From: Cupriavidus basilensis
GTDB lineage: Bacteria; Pseudomonadota; Gammaproteobacteria; Burkholderiales; Burkholderiaceae
Assembly: GCF_000876015.1 (NCBI RefSeq)
Contig: NZ_BBQM01000003.1
Span: 84,541 to 148,540, forward strand
Direction: 5' to 3'
Length of the DNA: 64,000 nt
The notes beneath the pieces were generated by a model. It was not told the DNA's origin, did no database searches, and worked only from the letters and a program-made list of their open reading frames with translations. The stretch's first letter is position 1. Each line of letters begins with the position of its first letter. This document shows positions 1 to 7,573 of the stretch, piece by piece. Both the position numbers and the translations under genes were made by a program.

Positions 1-1671
1 GAACAGTCGATCGCCTTCTGCGAGAAGCTGTTCGCCGCCAACCTCAAGGGCGCCCCGCTGATGACCAACGCGCGCCACCTGCGCGGTTCGGCGTGGCTCA
101 ACTTCCAGCGCGTGGTGTGCGAACAGTGGTGGCTGCGCAATGCGCACGGCAGCCACGTGGTGCTGATGGGCGACGCCGTGCACACCGCGCACTTCGCCAT
201 CGGCTCGGGCACCAAGCTCGCCTTCGAGGACGCCATCGAGCTGACCCGGCAGTTCCGCCTGCTCGGCGACAGCCCCGACCAGATCGAGGCCGTGCTCACG
301 CGCTACCAGGAAGCGCGCCGCATCGAGACGCTGCGCCTGCAGAACGCGGCGTGGAACGCGATGGAATGGTTCGAGGTCTGCGGTGAGCGCTACTGCGACC
401 AGTTCGAGCCGCCGCAGTTCATGTACTCCATGCTCACGCGCAGCCAGCGCATCAGCCACGAGAACCTGCGCCTGCGCGACCAGCCGTGGCTGGAAGGCTA
501 CGAGCGCTGGCTGGCGCGGCGCGCGGGCGTGCCGGTGGCGGACGGCAGCGCGCCGCCGCCGCCGATGTTCACGCCGTACACGGTGCGCGGGGTCACGCTC
601 AAGAACCGTATCGTGGTCTCGCCGATGGCGCAGTACTCGGCCGTGGACGGCGAGCCCGGCGACTATCACCTCGTGCATCTGGGCGCGCGCGCGATGGGCG
701 GCGCCGGGCTGGTGTTCGCCGAGATGACCTGCGTCAGCGCCGAGGGCCGCATCACACCGGGATGCCCGGGCATGTACACGCCGCGGCAGCAGGCGGCGTG
801 GCAGCGCATCGTCTCGTGGATCCATGCCAGCACCGACGCGAAGTTCGCCATGCAGATCGGCCATGCCGGCGCCAAGGCGTCGACGCGCGCGGCCTGGGAC
901 GGCATCGACCAGCCGCTGGCGTCCGGCAACTGGCCGGTGATGGCGGCCTCGCCGCAGCAGTATCTCGAAGGCGTGAGCCAGACCGCGCGCGAGATGAGCC
1001 GGCGCGACATGGACGAAGTCAAGGCGCAGTTCGTCAACGCGGCCAAGGCCGCGGCGGAGATCGGCGTGGACTGGCTCGAGCTGCATTGCGCGCACGGCTA
1101 CCTGCTGTCGGGCTTCATTTCGCCGCTGACCAACCACCGCACCGACGAATACGGCGGCAGCCTGGCCAACCGCCTGCGCTATCCGCTCGAGGTGTTCGCC
1201 GCGGTGCGCGCCGCATGGCCGCAGGACAAGCCGATGTCGGTGCGCATCTCCGCGCACGACTGGGTCGAGGGCGGCATCACGCCGGACGACGCGGTGGAGA
1301 TCGCGCGCGCGTTCAAGGCCGCGGGCGCCGACATGATCGACTGCTCCTCGGGCCAGGTCAGCAAGAAGGAGAAGCCGGTCTACGGCCGCATGTTCCAGAC
1401 GCCGTTCGCCGACCGCATCCGCCAGGAAGCGGGCATCCCGACCATCGCCGTGGGCGCCATCAGCGAAGCCGACCACGCCAACAGCATCCTCGCCGCGGGC
1501 CGCGCCGACCTGTGCGCGGTGGCGCGCCCGCACCTGGCCAACCCGGCGTGGACGCTGACCGAGGCGGCCAAGATCGGCTACGCGCCGGTGGACTGGCCGC
1601 GCCAGTACCGCTCAGCCAAGGCCCAGATGGAGGCGAACTTCGCGCGCGAGAAAGCCGCTTCGGCGAACTGA
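1..1671 (+). CDS. abmA: Anthraniloyl/salicylyl-CoA monooxygenase-reductase, C-terminal part
   Basis: The gene is open at the left edge, so its N-terminus is missing; 556 residues remain. The first ~180 residues are the end of a PHBH-type FAD monooxygenase (GDAVHT motif near residue 57). From about residue 187 an Old Yellow Enzyme-like barrel follows ([11 protein letters not shown] start, [13 protein letters not shown] and [11 protein letters not shown] motifs). This fusion is typical of 2-aminobenzoyl-CoA monooxygenase/reductase and of proteins annotated as bifunctional salicylyl-CoA 5-hydroxylase/oxidoreductase. The family hydroxylates and then reduces the ring of an aromatic CoA thioester. 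The neighbouring aminobenzoate-type CoA ligase favours the anthranilate substrate. The symbol is by analogy with Azoarcus and is less certain than the family. Confidence 0.85.
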   Translation, partial: EQSIAFCEKLFAANLKGAPLMTNARHLRGSAWLNFQRVVCEQWWLRNAHGSHVVLMGDAVHTAHFAIGSGTKLAFEDAIELTRQFRLLGDSPDQIEAVLTRYQEARRIETLRLQNAAWNAMEWFEVCGERYCDQFEPPQFMYSMLTRSQRISHENLRLRDQPWLEGYERWLARRAGVPVADGSAPPPPMFTPYTVRGVTLKNRIVVSPMAQYSAVDGEPGDYHLVHLGARAMGGAGLVFAEMTCVSAEGRITPGCPGMYTPRQQAAWQRIVSWIHASTDAKFAMQIGHAGAKASTRAAWDGIDQPLASGNWPVMAASPQQYLEGVSQTAREMSRRDMDEVKAQFVNAAKAAAEIGVDWLELHCAHGYLLSGFISPLTNHRTDEYGGSLANRLRYPLEVFAAVRAAWPQDKPMSVRISAHDWVEGGITPDDAVEIARAFKAAGADMIDCSSGQVSKKEKPVYGRMFQTPFADRIRQEAGIPTIAVGAISEADHANSILAAGRADLCAVARPHLANPAWTLTEAAKIGYAPVDWPRQYRSAKAQMEANFAREKAASAN

Positions 1672-1711
1672 CGCACGGCGACCATCCACACCGCACCGAG
1701 GAGACCGCGAC

Positions 1712-3325
1712 ATGGCCGACAGCGCCCACGTCGACACGTTCGCCCGCGACAACCTGCCACCGGCCGAACTCCAGCCGGCGTACCGGTTCGAGCTGCCCGA
1801 GCTGCAGTTCGGCGAGCGCCTGAACTGCGCCACCGAGCTGCTCGACCGGCACGTCGGGCAGGGCCGCGGCGAGCGCATCTGCATCCGCGCGCCGGGGCTG
1901 GCGTGGACCTACGCCGAGCTGCGGGACAAGGCCAACCGCATCGCCAACGTGCTGGTGCGCGACATGGGGCTGGTGCCGGGCAACCGCGTGCTGCTGCGCG
2001 CGCCCAACAACCCCATGCTGGTGGCGTGCTGGTTCGCGGTGATGAAGGCCGGCGGCATCGCGGTGGCCACCATGCCGCTGCTGCGCGCCAAGGAGCTCAA
2101 GGCCATCGCCGCGATCGGCCGCGTCACGCACGCGCTGTGCGACGCGGCGCTGGCCGCCGAGTTGCGCCTGACCGCGCTCGACGCGCCGGCGCTGCGCCAG
2201 ATCCGCCATTTCAACTACGACGGGCCGGACAGCCTGGAAGCGGCGATGGAGCGCGCCTCGCCGCATTTCGACAACGTCGACACCGCGGCCGACGACACCT
2301 GCATCTTCGGCTTCACCTCGGGCACCACCGGCGTGCCCAAGGCGACCATGCACTACCACCGCGACGTCATGGCCATCTGCGCCTGCTGGCCGCGCCACGT
2401 GCTGCGCGCGAACGAGGACGACGTCTTCATCGGCAGCCCGCCGCTGGCGTTCACCTTCGGCCTGGGCGGGCTGGTGCTGTTCCCGATGTCGCTGGGCGCC
2501 TCCACGGTGCTGCTGGAGAAGGCCAGCCCGCCGCAACTGCTGGACGGCATCGGCGAATTCGGCGCCACCGTGCTGTTCACCGCGCCCACGTCCTACCGCA
2601 CGCTGGCCGCGCGCAGCATCGAGGTGCGGCGCACGCCGCTGCGCAAATGCGTGTCGGCCGGCGAGGTCCTGCCGGCGGCCACGCGCGCGCTGTGGAAGGA
2701 GGCCACCGGCATCGAGCTGATCGACGGCATCGGCGCGACCGAGATGCTGCACATCTTCATCTCGCACGACGAGCGCGGCGCGCGCCCGGGCGCCACCGGC
2801 AAGCCGGTGCCCGGCTACCGCGCCAGGGTGGTGGACGCCGACGGCCGCGAAGTGCCGCCGGGCACCGTGGGCCAGCTTGCCGTGCAGGGTCCGACCGGAT
2901 GCCGCTACCTGGCCGACGCGCGCCAGCGCGACTACGTGCGCGACGGCTGGAACCTCACCGGCGACGCCTACCTGATGGATGCCGACGGTTATTTCTTCTA
3001 CCAGGCACGCGCCGACGACATGATCGTCTCGGCCGGCTACAACATCGCCGCGCCCGAGGTGGAGGACGCGCTGATCCTGCATCCGGCCGTGGCCGAGTGC
3101 GCGGTGATCGGCGTGCCCGACGGCGAGCGCGGCCAGATCGTCAAGGCCTTCGTCGTGCTGCGCCCGGGGCAGGCCGGCGACGCGGCGATGGCGAAGGCGC
3201 TGCAGGACTTCGTCAAGCAGACCGTGGCGCCCTACAAGTACCCGCGCGCCGTCGAATTCACCGACAAGCTGCCGCGCACGCAGACCGGCAAGCTGCAGCG
3301 CTTCAAGCTGCACGGGCCGCAATGA
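1712..3325 (+). CDS. abmG: 2-aminobenzoate-CoA ligase (AMP-forming)
   Basis: This 537-residue member of the ANL adenylating enzymes would activate an aromatic acid, probably 2-aminobenzoate, to its CoA thioester. The P-loop FTSGTTGVPK lies near residues 201-210, a GATE-type motif (DGIGATEM) follows, then the hinge region YQARADDMI and the C-terminal catalytic lysine motif RTQTGKLQRF. The start has a GAGGAG ribosome site a few bases upstream. It begins 40 bp after the monooxygenase-reductase, so the two genes probably form one operon that makes and then uses the CoA ester. Benzoate or salicylate as substrate cannot be excluded. Confidence 0.85.
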   Translation: MADSAHVDTFARDNLPPAELQPAYRFELPELQFGERLNCATELLDRHVGQGRGERICIRAPGLAWTYAELRDKANRIANVLVRDMGLVPGNRVLLRAPNNPMLVACWFAVMKAGGIAVATMPLLRAKELKAIAAIGRVTHALCDAALAAELRLTALDAPALRQIRHFNYDGPDSLEAAMERASPHFDNVDTAADDTCIFGFTSGTTGVPKATMHYHRDVMAICACWPRHVLRANEDDVFIGSPPLAFTFGLGGLVLFPMSLGASTVLLEKASPPQLLDGIGEFGATVLFTAPTSYRTLAARSIEVRRTPLRKCVSAGEVLPAATRALWKEATGIELIDGIGATEMLHIFISHDERGARPGATGKPVPGYRARVVDADGREVPPGTVGQLAVQGPTGCRYLADARQRDYVRDGWNLTGDAYLMDADGYFFYQARADDMIVSAGYNIAAPEVEDALILHPAVAECAVIGVPDGERGQIVKAFVVLRPGQAGDAAMAKALQDFVKQTVAPYKYPRAVEFTDKLPRTQTGKLQRFKLHGPQ

Positions 3326-3383
3326 GCGCGGGCTTGACCGTCAGGCAACCGACAAGAACCCAACCGACCTGGAGCCAATCGTC

Positions 3384-3776
3384 ATGCAAGTCCTCCTTCC
3401 TCCCGGCTGGCCGCGCCCGCGCGGCTACGCCAACGGCGTATCCGCGCGCGGCCGCACGGTGTTCGTGGCCGGCATGATCGGCTGGGATGCCGACGGCGTG
3501 TTCCACACCGACGACCTCGCGGGGCAGGTGCGCCAGGCGCTGTCGAACATCGTCGCGGTGCTCGCGGCCGGCGGCGCCCGCCCCGAGCACATCGTGCGCA
3601 TGACCTGGTACGTCACCGACAAGCGCGCCTACGTGGCCGCCTACCCGGAGATCGGCAAGGCCTTCCGCGAGATCATCGGCAGCTTCAACGCGGCCATGAC
3701 CGCGGTGGAGGTCTCGGCGCTGATCGAGGACCGCGCCAAGGTGGAGATCGAAGTCACGGCGGTGGCGCCGGACTGA
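3384..3776 (+). CDS. RidA family (YjgF/YER057c/UK114) protein
   Basis: The 130-residue product has the size and fold signature of RidA proteins, which form trimers and hydrolyse reactive enamine/imine intermediates. The text GYANGVSARGRTVFVAG near the N-terminus and the closing VEVSALIEDRAKVEIEVTAVAP strand pattern are typical. It follows the CoA ligase by 58 bp in the same direction, and RidA-like genes often accompany aminoaromatic degradation, where an imine or enamine could arise after ring reduction. The specific substrate is not visible from sequence. Confidence 0.85.
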   Translation: MQVLLPPGWPRPRGYANGVSARGRTVFVAGMIGWDADGVFHTDDLAGQVRQALSNIVAVLAAGGARPEHIVRMTWYVTDKRAYVAAYPEIGKAFREIIGSFNAAMTAVEVSALIEDRAKVEIEVTAVAPD

Positions 3777-3780
3777 GGGC

Positions 3781-3818
3781 AAAAAAAAGAGCCCGTGCGG
3801 CGGACTCGAAGCGGCTCT
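3781..3818 (-). terminator. Rho-independent terminator for the leftward genes
   Basis: Read on the minus strand, AGAGCC (3818-3813) pairs with GGCTCT (3793-3788) and is followed by a run of eight T. It lies between the converging RidA gene and the leftward DUF2798 gene and serves the latter. Confidence 0.7.
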
Positions 3819-3981
3819 CTCTGGTTCATCCTCTTGGCGGGTTTCTCCTCCAACTCTTCCGGTCGGGCGCTCGTGTCGAATGAGCGGGACCAGTGTAGCG
3901 GCGGAGGTTCGCCACGGCAGCTAGGGAAAGCGATCAGGCACGCCCGCGTGTTTCCACGCTTGCGCCGCGCTGCCGCCATCG

Positions 3982-4215
3982 CTATCGCTCCGGCCGGGTG
4001 ATGCGCTCCACGGCACGGCGGATGACGGGCGCCGCCAACACGACGACCGGCAGCATGACCAGCCACGACATGGCCCACGAGCGCAGCCAGTGACCGATGA
4101 AGGTGCCTTCGGCGACGAAGGGCAGGTTCGCGATGGCCGCGGCGATCGCGCAGGTCAGTCCCGACTGGAGAACGCCAAAGACGAAATGGCCGTATCGGCT
4201 GGGAATATGCGGCAT
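3982..4215 (-). CDS. DUF2798 family small membrane protein
   Basis: A 77-residue protein with two hydrophobic helices: FVFGVLQSGLTCAIAAAIANL near residues 8-28 and AMSWLVMLPVVVLAAPVI near residues 47-64. The RYGHFVFGVLQSG opening and paired helices match the DUF2798 family of unknown function. I chose the ATG at 4215; the frame stays open to a GTG at 4290, but the extra 25 residues are Arg/Pro rich and unlike the family. It lies downstream of the isochorismatase gene in the same direction, about 105 bp away, and may be cotranscribed. Confidence 0.7.
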   Translation of the reverse strand: MPHIPSRYGHFVFGVLQSGLTCAIAAAIANLPFVAEGTFIGHWLRSWAMSWLVMLPVVVLAAPVIRRAVERITRPER

Positions 4216-4320
4216 GGGGTCCGGCCTGCGTTTGCGAAGGCGTTTGCTGAGGCGTTTGCGACGGAGGAGAGGCGCCGGCGGGAGCGGCACGGCGCGCCGG
4301 CCGTGCCGCTCCCGGCCGCG

Positions 4321-5055
4321 CTACGCGAGTTGCGCCACCGCTTCCCGGGTCGTCCACAGCGCGTGCGCGAGGAACCGGTAGTTGATGATGGCGGCCAGAT
4401 AACCGTCCCCGTCGGGCAGGCGTGGGCCGGCGGTGGCGTCCCGGACCACGGCGACCTCGAAGCCCTGTTCGATCAGTTCGCGCAGATGCGACTCGATGCA
4501 CATGTTGGCTGCCATGCCGGCCAGGATGACCTGCGAGACGCCCTTCTTGCGCAACTGCAACACGAGATCGTTGGTCTCCGGGCCATAGACCTTGTGCGGC
4601 GAGGCGATGACGGTCTTGCCGTCGAGGATGTAGGGCTTGTATTCCTCGAGGAAGTCGGCGCCGGAACCCTCGAACTCGTCCACGGTGAGCGAGCCCTTGC
4701 GGTCGAACATGCCGATGCTGTGCATGACCTTCTCCAGGGGGCCGCCGAAATGCCATTCGTGGTCCTGGGGATAGTAGTAGTGCGGCGACACGGCGACCGT
4801 GATCGCGGCGGCCTTGGCGGCCTGGAACAACCGGCCGATGTTGGCCACCGTGTCGTTCTCCGTGATGCTGGCGCCGACCATCGACCAGGTTGCGCCCTGC
4901 GGGCTCAGGAAGTCGTTCTGGGGATCGACCACCACCAGCGCGGCCTTGGTGAGGTCCAGTCTGAAGCCGGTCGCCGGCAAGGCGGGGTTCGCCGGATCGG
5001 CGTAGGGGCTGGCCGCGGTCTGCTGGTTCGCGTCGGAGCTGCTTTGCTGGGTCAT
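4321..5055 (-). CDS. Isochorismatase-family cysteine hydrolase
   Basis: The 244-residue product has the cysteine hydrolase triad of the family: Asp44 in VVVDPQNDF, Lys155 in SPHKVYGPE and Cys186 in GMAANMCIESH. Such enzymes cleave ether, amide or imide bonds of small metabolites (isochorismate, nicotinamide, N-carbamoyl compounds); the substrate cannot be told from sequence. A hydrophilic N-terminal extension of about 30 residues precedes the core. A TetR-family gene lies directly upstream in the same direction, and a TetR-like palindrome lies in the 116-bp gap between them, so it is probably repressed by that protein. Confidence 0.85.
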   Translation of the reverse strand: MTQQSSSDANQQTAASPYADPANPALPATGFRLDLTKAALVVVDPQNDFLSPQGATWSMVGASITENDTVANIGRLFQAAKAAAITVAVSPHYYYPQDHEWHFGGPLEKVMHSIGMFDRKGSLTVDEFEGSGADFLEEYKPYILDGKTVIASPHKVYGPETNDLVLQLRKKGVSQVILAGMAANMCIESHLRELIEQGFEVAVVRDATAGPRLPDGDGYLAAIINYRFLAHALWTTREAVAQLA

Positions 5056-5139
5056 GACATTCCTCTGTGCTCGGGATGGATTGGTGCTTCGGGGACTGGC
5101 GGACGGCTCCCGCCGGATCCGGCCGGTCTCTTTTATAAG

Positions 5140-5151
5140 TGACCAGTCGGT
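5140..5151. promoter_or_regulatory. Probable TetR operator upstream of the isochorismatase gene
   Basis: TGACCAGTCGGT is an imperfect palindrome set in AT-rich DNA (TTATAA on both sides). A related core, AGTCGGTCA, lies before the neighbouring tetR gene at 5799-5812. Operators of this TGACC...GGTCA type are common for AcuR/NemR-like TetR repressors. The assignment is inferred from position and similarity. Confidence 0.5.
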
Positions 5152-5171
5152 TTATAAAAAACGGAAAAAAA

Positions 5172-5762
5172 TCAGCGCAGCAGGCGCGGCAGGACAAGGC
5201 TCTCGAAACGCGCGAGCGCCGCGCCGCTGCGCTCGACCTTGCCGCGCATCACCGCGCCTTCGAAGCCTTCGACGAGAATCGCCGCGAGCGCGTCCGGATC
5301 CTGCCCGGCCGCCAGATCGCCGCGCTCCTGCGCTTCGCGCAGGCAGGCGCTCAGCGCGCTTTCCCAGCGGCCCAGCACGCCGGACAACACCTGCCGCGTT
5401 TCCGCGCTGTTGTTCGACAGCTCCAGCGACAGGTTGCCGATCAGGCAGCCCAGCGTGAAATCATGGCGGCGATGGTCCTCGGACAAGGCATGGAAGAACC
5501 GCGCAACGCGCTCGAGCGGCCGGACGCGCGCGTCGTACAGGAGCGGCCCGTGCCTGGCCTCGATCGACAGCCAGTAGCCTTCGAGGATCTCGCCGGCAAA
5601 CGACTCCTTGCTGTCGAAGTAGTTGTAGAACGAGCCCTTCGGCACCTCGGCCGCGGCCGTGATGTCCTGCACGCCGCAGCCGTTGAAGCCCAGCTCGAGC
5701 ACCACGTCGCGCCCGGCGGCCAGCAGGCGGGAACGGACTTCGGGATTGGCGGGTCTTGGCAT
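5172..5762 (-). CDS. TetR/AcrR family transcriptional repressor
   Basis: The 196-residue protein starts MPRPANPEVR and has a typical TetR helix-turn-helix (DITAAAEVPKGSFYNYF, about residues 33-49), followed by an all-helical ligand domain. It precedes the isochorismatase gene in the same direction, and related palindromes occur before both genes, so autoregulation and control of the hydrolase are likely. The inducing ligand is unknown. Confidence 0.88.
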   Translation of the reverse strand: MPRPANPEVRSRLLAAGRDVVLELGFNGCGVQDITAAAEVPKGSFYNYFDSKESFAGEILEGYWLSIEARHGPLLYDARVRPLERVARFFHALSEDHRRHDFTLGCLIGNLSLELSNNSAETRQVLSGVLGRWESALSACLREAQERGDLAAGQDPDALAAILVEGFEGAVMRGKVERSGAALARFESLVLPRLLR

Positions 5763-5798
5763 GGTGGATCGTGCTATGGGTTGGGACGGGTTTTAAGA

Positions 5799-5812
5799 TA
5801 GTCGGTCATCTA
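5799..5812. promoter_or_regulatory. Probable TetR operator upstream of tetR
   Basis: TAGTCGGTCATCTA lies 37 bp upstream of the tetR start and shares the AGTCGGT core with the site at 5140-5151. It sits in an AT-rich stretch that probably contains the promoter. This suggests autorepression; it is inferred from sequence similarity only. Confidence 0.45.
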
Positions 5813-5993
5813 TTTATTGTCAATGGGAAGTTGGTTTGTTTCGTTGATTGGATGATCGAGGGGGAGAAGCCCGGCGTGTTGCCGGCGTTCGGGACGACGC
5901 GCGCCAAGGGGAGGTGAGTCGTGCGCAGTGTTCACTTGCGGAAGACCGGCGTCATCGGACGTGTTCATTCTTCTGGTCGACATCGGGATGTCG

Positions 5994-6031
5994 TTTCGAA
6001 TATTTCGAGTATTTCGAGAATGTGCTAGCAT
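5994..6031 (+). promoter_or_regulatory. Promoter/operator of the HTH-PIN toxin-antitoxin operon
   Basis: Three 9-bp direct repeats (TTTCGAATA, TTTCGAGTA, TTTCGAGAA) run from 5994 to 6020. An extended -10 element, TG-C-TAGCAT, follows at 6023-6031. With a 17-bp spacer the matching -35 position falls exactly on the middle repeat (6003-6008), so a protein bound to the repeats would block RNA polymerase. The start of transcription would be near 6038, about at the ATG at 6039, so the mRNA may be leaderless. All of this is inference from layout. Confidence 0.5.
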
Positions 6032-6038
6032 GGAACGC

Positions 6039-6554
6039 ATGACTACCAAGCAGGCTTCCTCCCCTTCCCGCAAGCGACGTACCGCGCCGGCCGCCAGCCA
6101 GGCGACCAGGGCGCGCGCGGAGCCTGCCCGTGGCGTACCGATGTTCGAGCTGTCGTTCGACGTCGAGCCGGTCGTGTCCGTTGTCCGGCGCCACGTCAAG
6201 CTCAGCAAGGAAGCCGACGAGGCTATCACGCACGAACTGGTCGAATTGCTGGGGGGCGCGATCGTGCAGCTGCGGACCACGGAGCACAAGGCGCCGGCTC
6301 GACGGGCCGCGCCGGCTCGCAAGGAGGATCCGCTGCTCACCACCGAGCAGGCGGCGCGGCTCGTCGGCGTCAGCCGGCCCTACATGGCCAAGCTGATCGA
6401 TTCCGGCGCGGTGGAACTGCATCAGAAGGTCGGCAACCAGCGCCGTGTGCTGCGCAGCGCCGTGACCCGCTGGCAGGAGGCTGAACGGGCGCGGCAGGCC
6501 AGGGCGCTCAAGCGTCTGACCGAGGATCTGGACGAGGAAATCCTCTCGTCGTGA
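6039..6554 (+). CDS. Helix-turn-helix antitoxin of a type II toxin-antitoxin pair
   Basis: This 171-residue protein has a basic, Ala/Pro-rich N-terminus and a MerR/excisionase-like helix-turn-helix at about residues 98-122 (LLTTEQAARLVGVSRPYMAKL), ending with an acidic tail. Its stop overlaps the start of the PIN-domain gene in GTGA, the coupling usual for antitoxin-toxin operons. An in-frame ATG at 6030 is an alternative start. It would bind the 9-bp repeats upstream and the PIN protein. Family assignment comes from the HTH and the partner. Confidence 0.75.
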   Translation: MTTKQASSPSRKRRTAPAASQATRARAEPARGVPMFELSFDVEPVVSVVRRHVKLSKEADEAITHELVELLGGAIVQLRTTEHKAPARRAAPARKEDPLLTTEQAARLVGVSRPYMAKLIDSGAVELHQKVGNQRRVLRSAVTRWQEAERARQARALKRLTEDLDEEILSS

Positions 6555-7165
6555 GCATTCCTGTCGTTGCCGATGCCGATACGCTGTTTGCGGCCACGAC
6601 GCGCGGGATGCTGATCTATCTCGACTACGAGGGGCCGATCAAGCTGCACTGGTCGCCGCTGATTCTCGATGAGGTTGGCCGGGCGCTGGTGGAGACCGGA
6701 CGGAAGAAGACGCTGGAAGATGCCAGGGCGCACGAGGCGCGCATGCGCGATGCCTTGCCCAATGCGCTGGTGTCGGTGAAAGACGTGCAGGCCCAGTTCC
6801 AGGCCGTGGCGCCGGCAGTGCGGTCCGCGAAGGACGCGCACGTTGCAGCTTGCGCGCACTACCTGATCGCCGCCAAGGCATATCCCGGCACGCCGGCGGT
6901 CGCGCTGGTGTCGCGCAATACCAGGGATTTCAGGAAGGCCGCGCTCGCCGGGCTAGGTATCGTGCTGCAAAAGCCGGATGCCTTTCTCGACGGATTGACC
7001 GTGGCACAGCCGGATGAGGTCGCGGCGGCGTTCCGCCGGTTCCGTCTGGATCTGGCTTCCAGGCCCGAACCGGAGGCGCTGCTGGCGCGCCTGGAGCGGG
7101 ATGGGCAGGTAAAGACCGCACAGCGGCTGCGCGGCTTGCATCAGGCGCGGACGATCGCGCTCTAG
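6551..7165 (+). CDS. PIN-domain ribonuclease toxin (VapC-like)
   Basis: The 204-residue product begins with the PIN acidic motif (VVADADTLF, Asp8/Asp10) and continues with SPLILDEVGRAL, KDAHVAACA and SRNTRDF, giving the acidic residues expected in a metal-dependent PIN nuclease. About 60 further C-terminal residues extend the usual core. It starts with GTG overlapping the antitoxin stop by 4 bp. PIN toxins cut tRNA, rRNA or mRNA; the target here is unknown. Confidence 0.8.
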   Translation: MSIPVVADADTLFAATTRGMLIYLDYEGPIKLHWSPLILDEVGRALVETGRKKTLEDARAHEARMRDALPNALVSVKDVQAQFQAVAPAVRSAKDAHVAACAHYLIAAKAYPGTPAVALVSRNTRDFRKAALAGLGIVLQKPDAFLDGLTVAQPDEVAAAFRRFRLDLASRPEPEALLARLERDGQVKTAQRLRGLHQARTIAL

Positions 7166-7250
7166 GCTGTTCCTCAGGCGATGGTGGCGCCCGGTCGATT
7201 TTCCGTCCCGGGAGCAAACTCCGCGCAACCGCAGGCAAATCGCAGACAAG

Positions 7251-7284
7251 AAAAAAGGGCTTCCAGTTGCCTGGAAACCCTTTT
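7251..7284 (-). terminator. Terminator downstream of tRNA-Met
   Basis: Read leftward, AAAAGGGTTTCCAG pairs with CTGGAAGCCCTTTT through a GCAA loop, ending in a T run. It lies 8 bp after the CCA end of the tRNA and is positioned to end its transcript. Confidence 0.85.
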
Positions 7285-7291
7285 CAAATAC

Positions 7292-7368
<77 letters not shown>

Positions 7369-7465
7369 GTTGAAGACCGAAATTATACCTGGGCTTTCAA
7401 CGCTGTCAACACCTTCCCTGAAAAAGTTTCAGGACGCCGCCGCGGGCCGCGTAGGCCGTGTGCGC

Positions 7466-7499
7466 AAAAAAAGCCGGCGGACCTTGCGGCCCGCCGGCT
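7466..7499 (-). terminator. Terminator of the MFS transporter gene
   Basis: On the minus strand AGCCGGCGG pairs with CCGCCGGCT (7499-7491 with 7480-7472) and is followed by seven T. It lies about 75 bp after the stop of the leftward transporter gene. Confidence 0.85.
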
Positions 7500-7573
7500 G
7501 GAGCGACTGATTACCGGATCAGTCTTGCCTGCGCATTCCTGCAGCCTGCTGGCCACGTATGCGCGAGGTCCGT

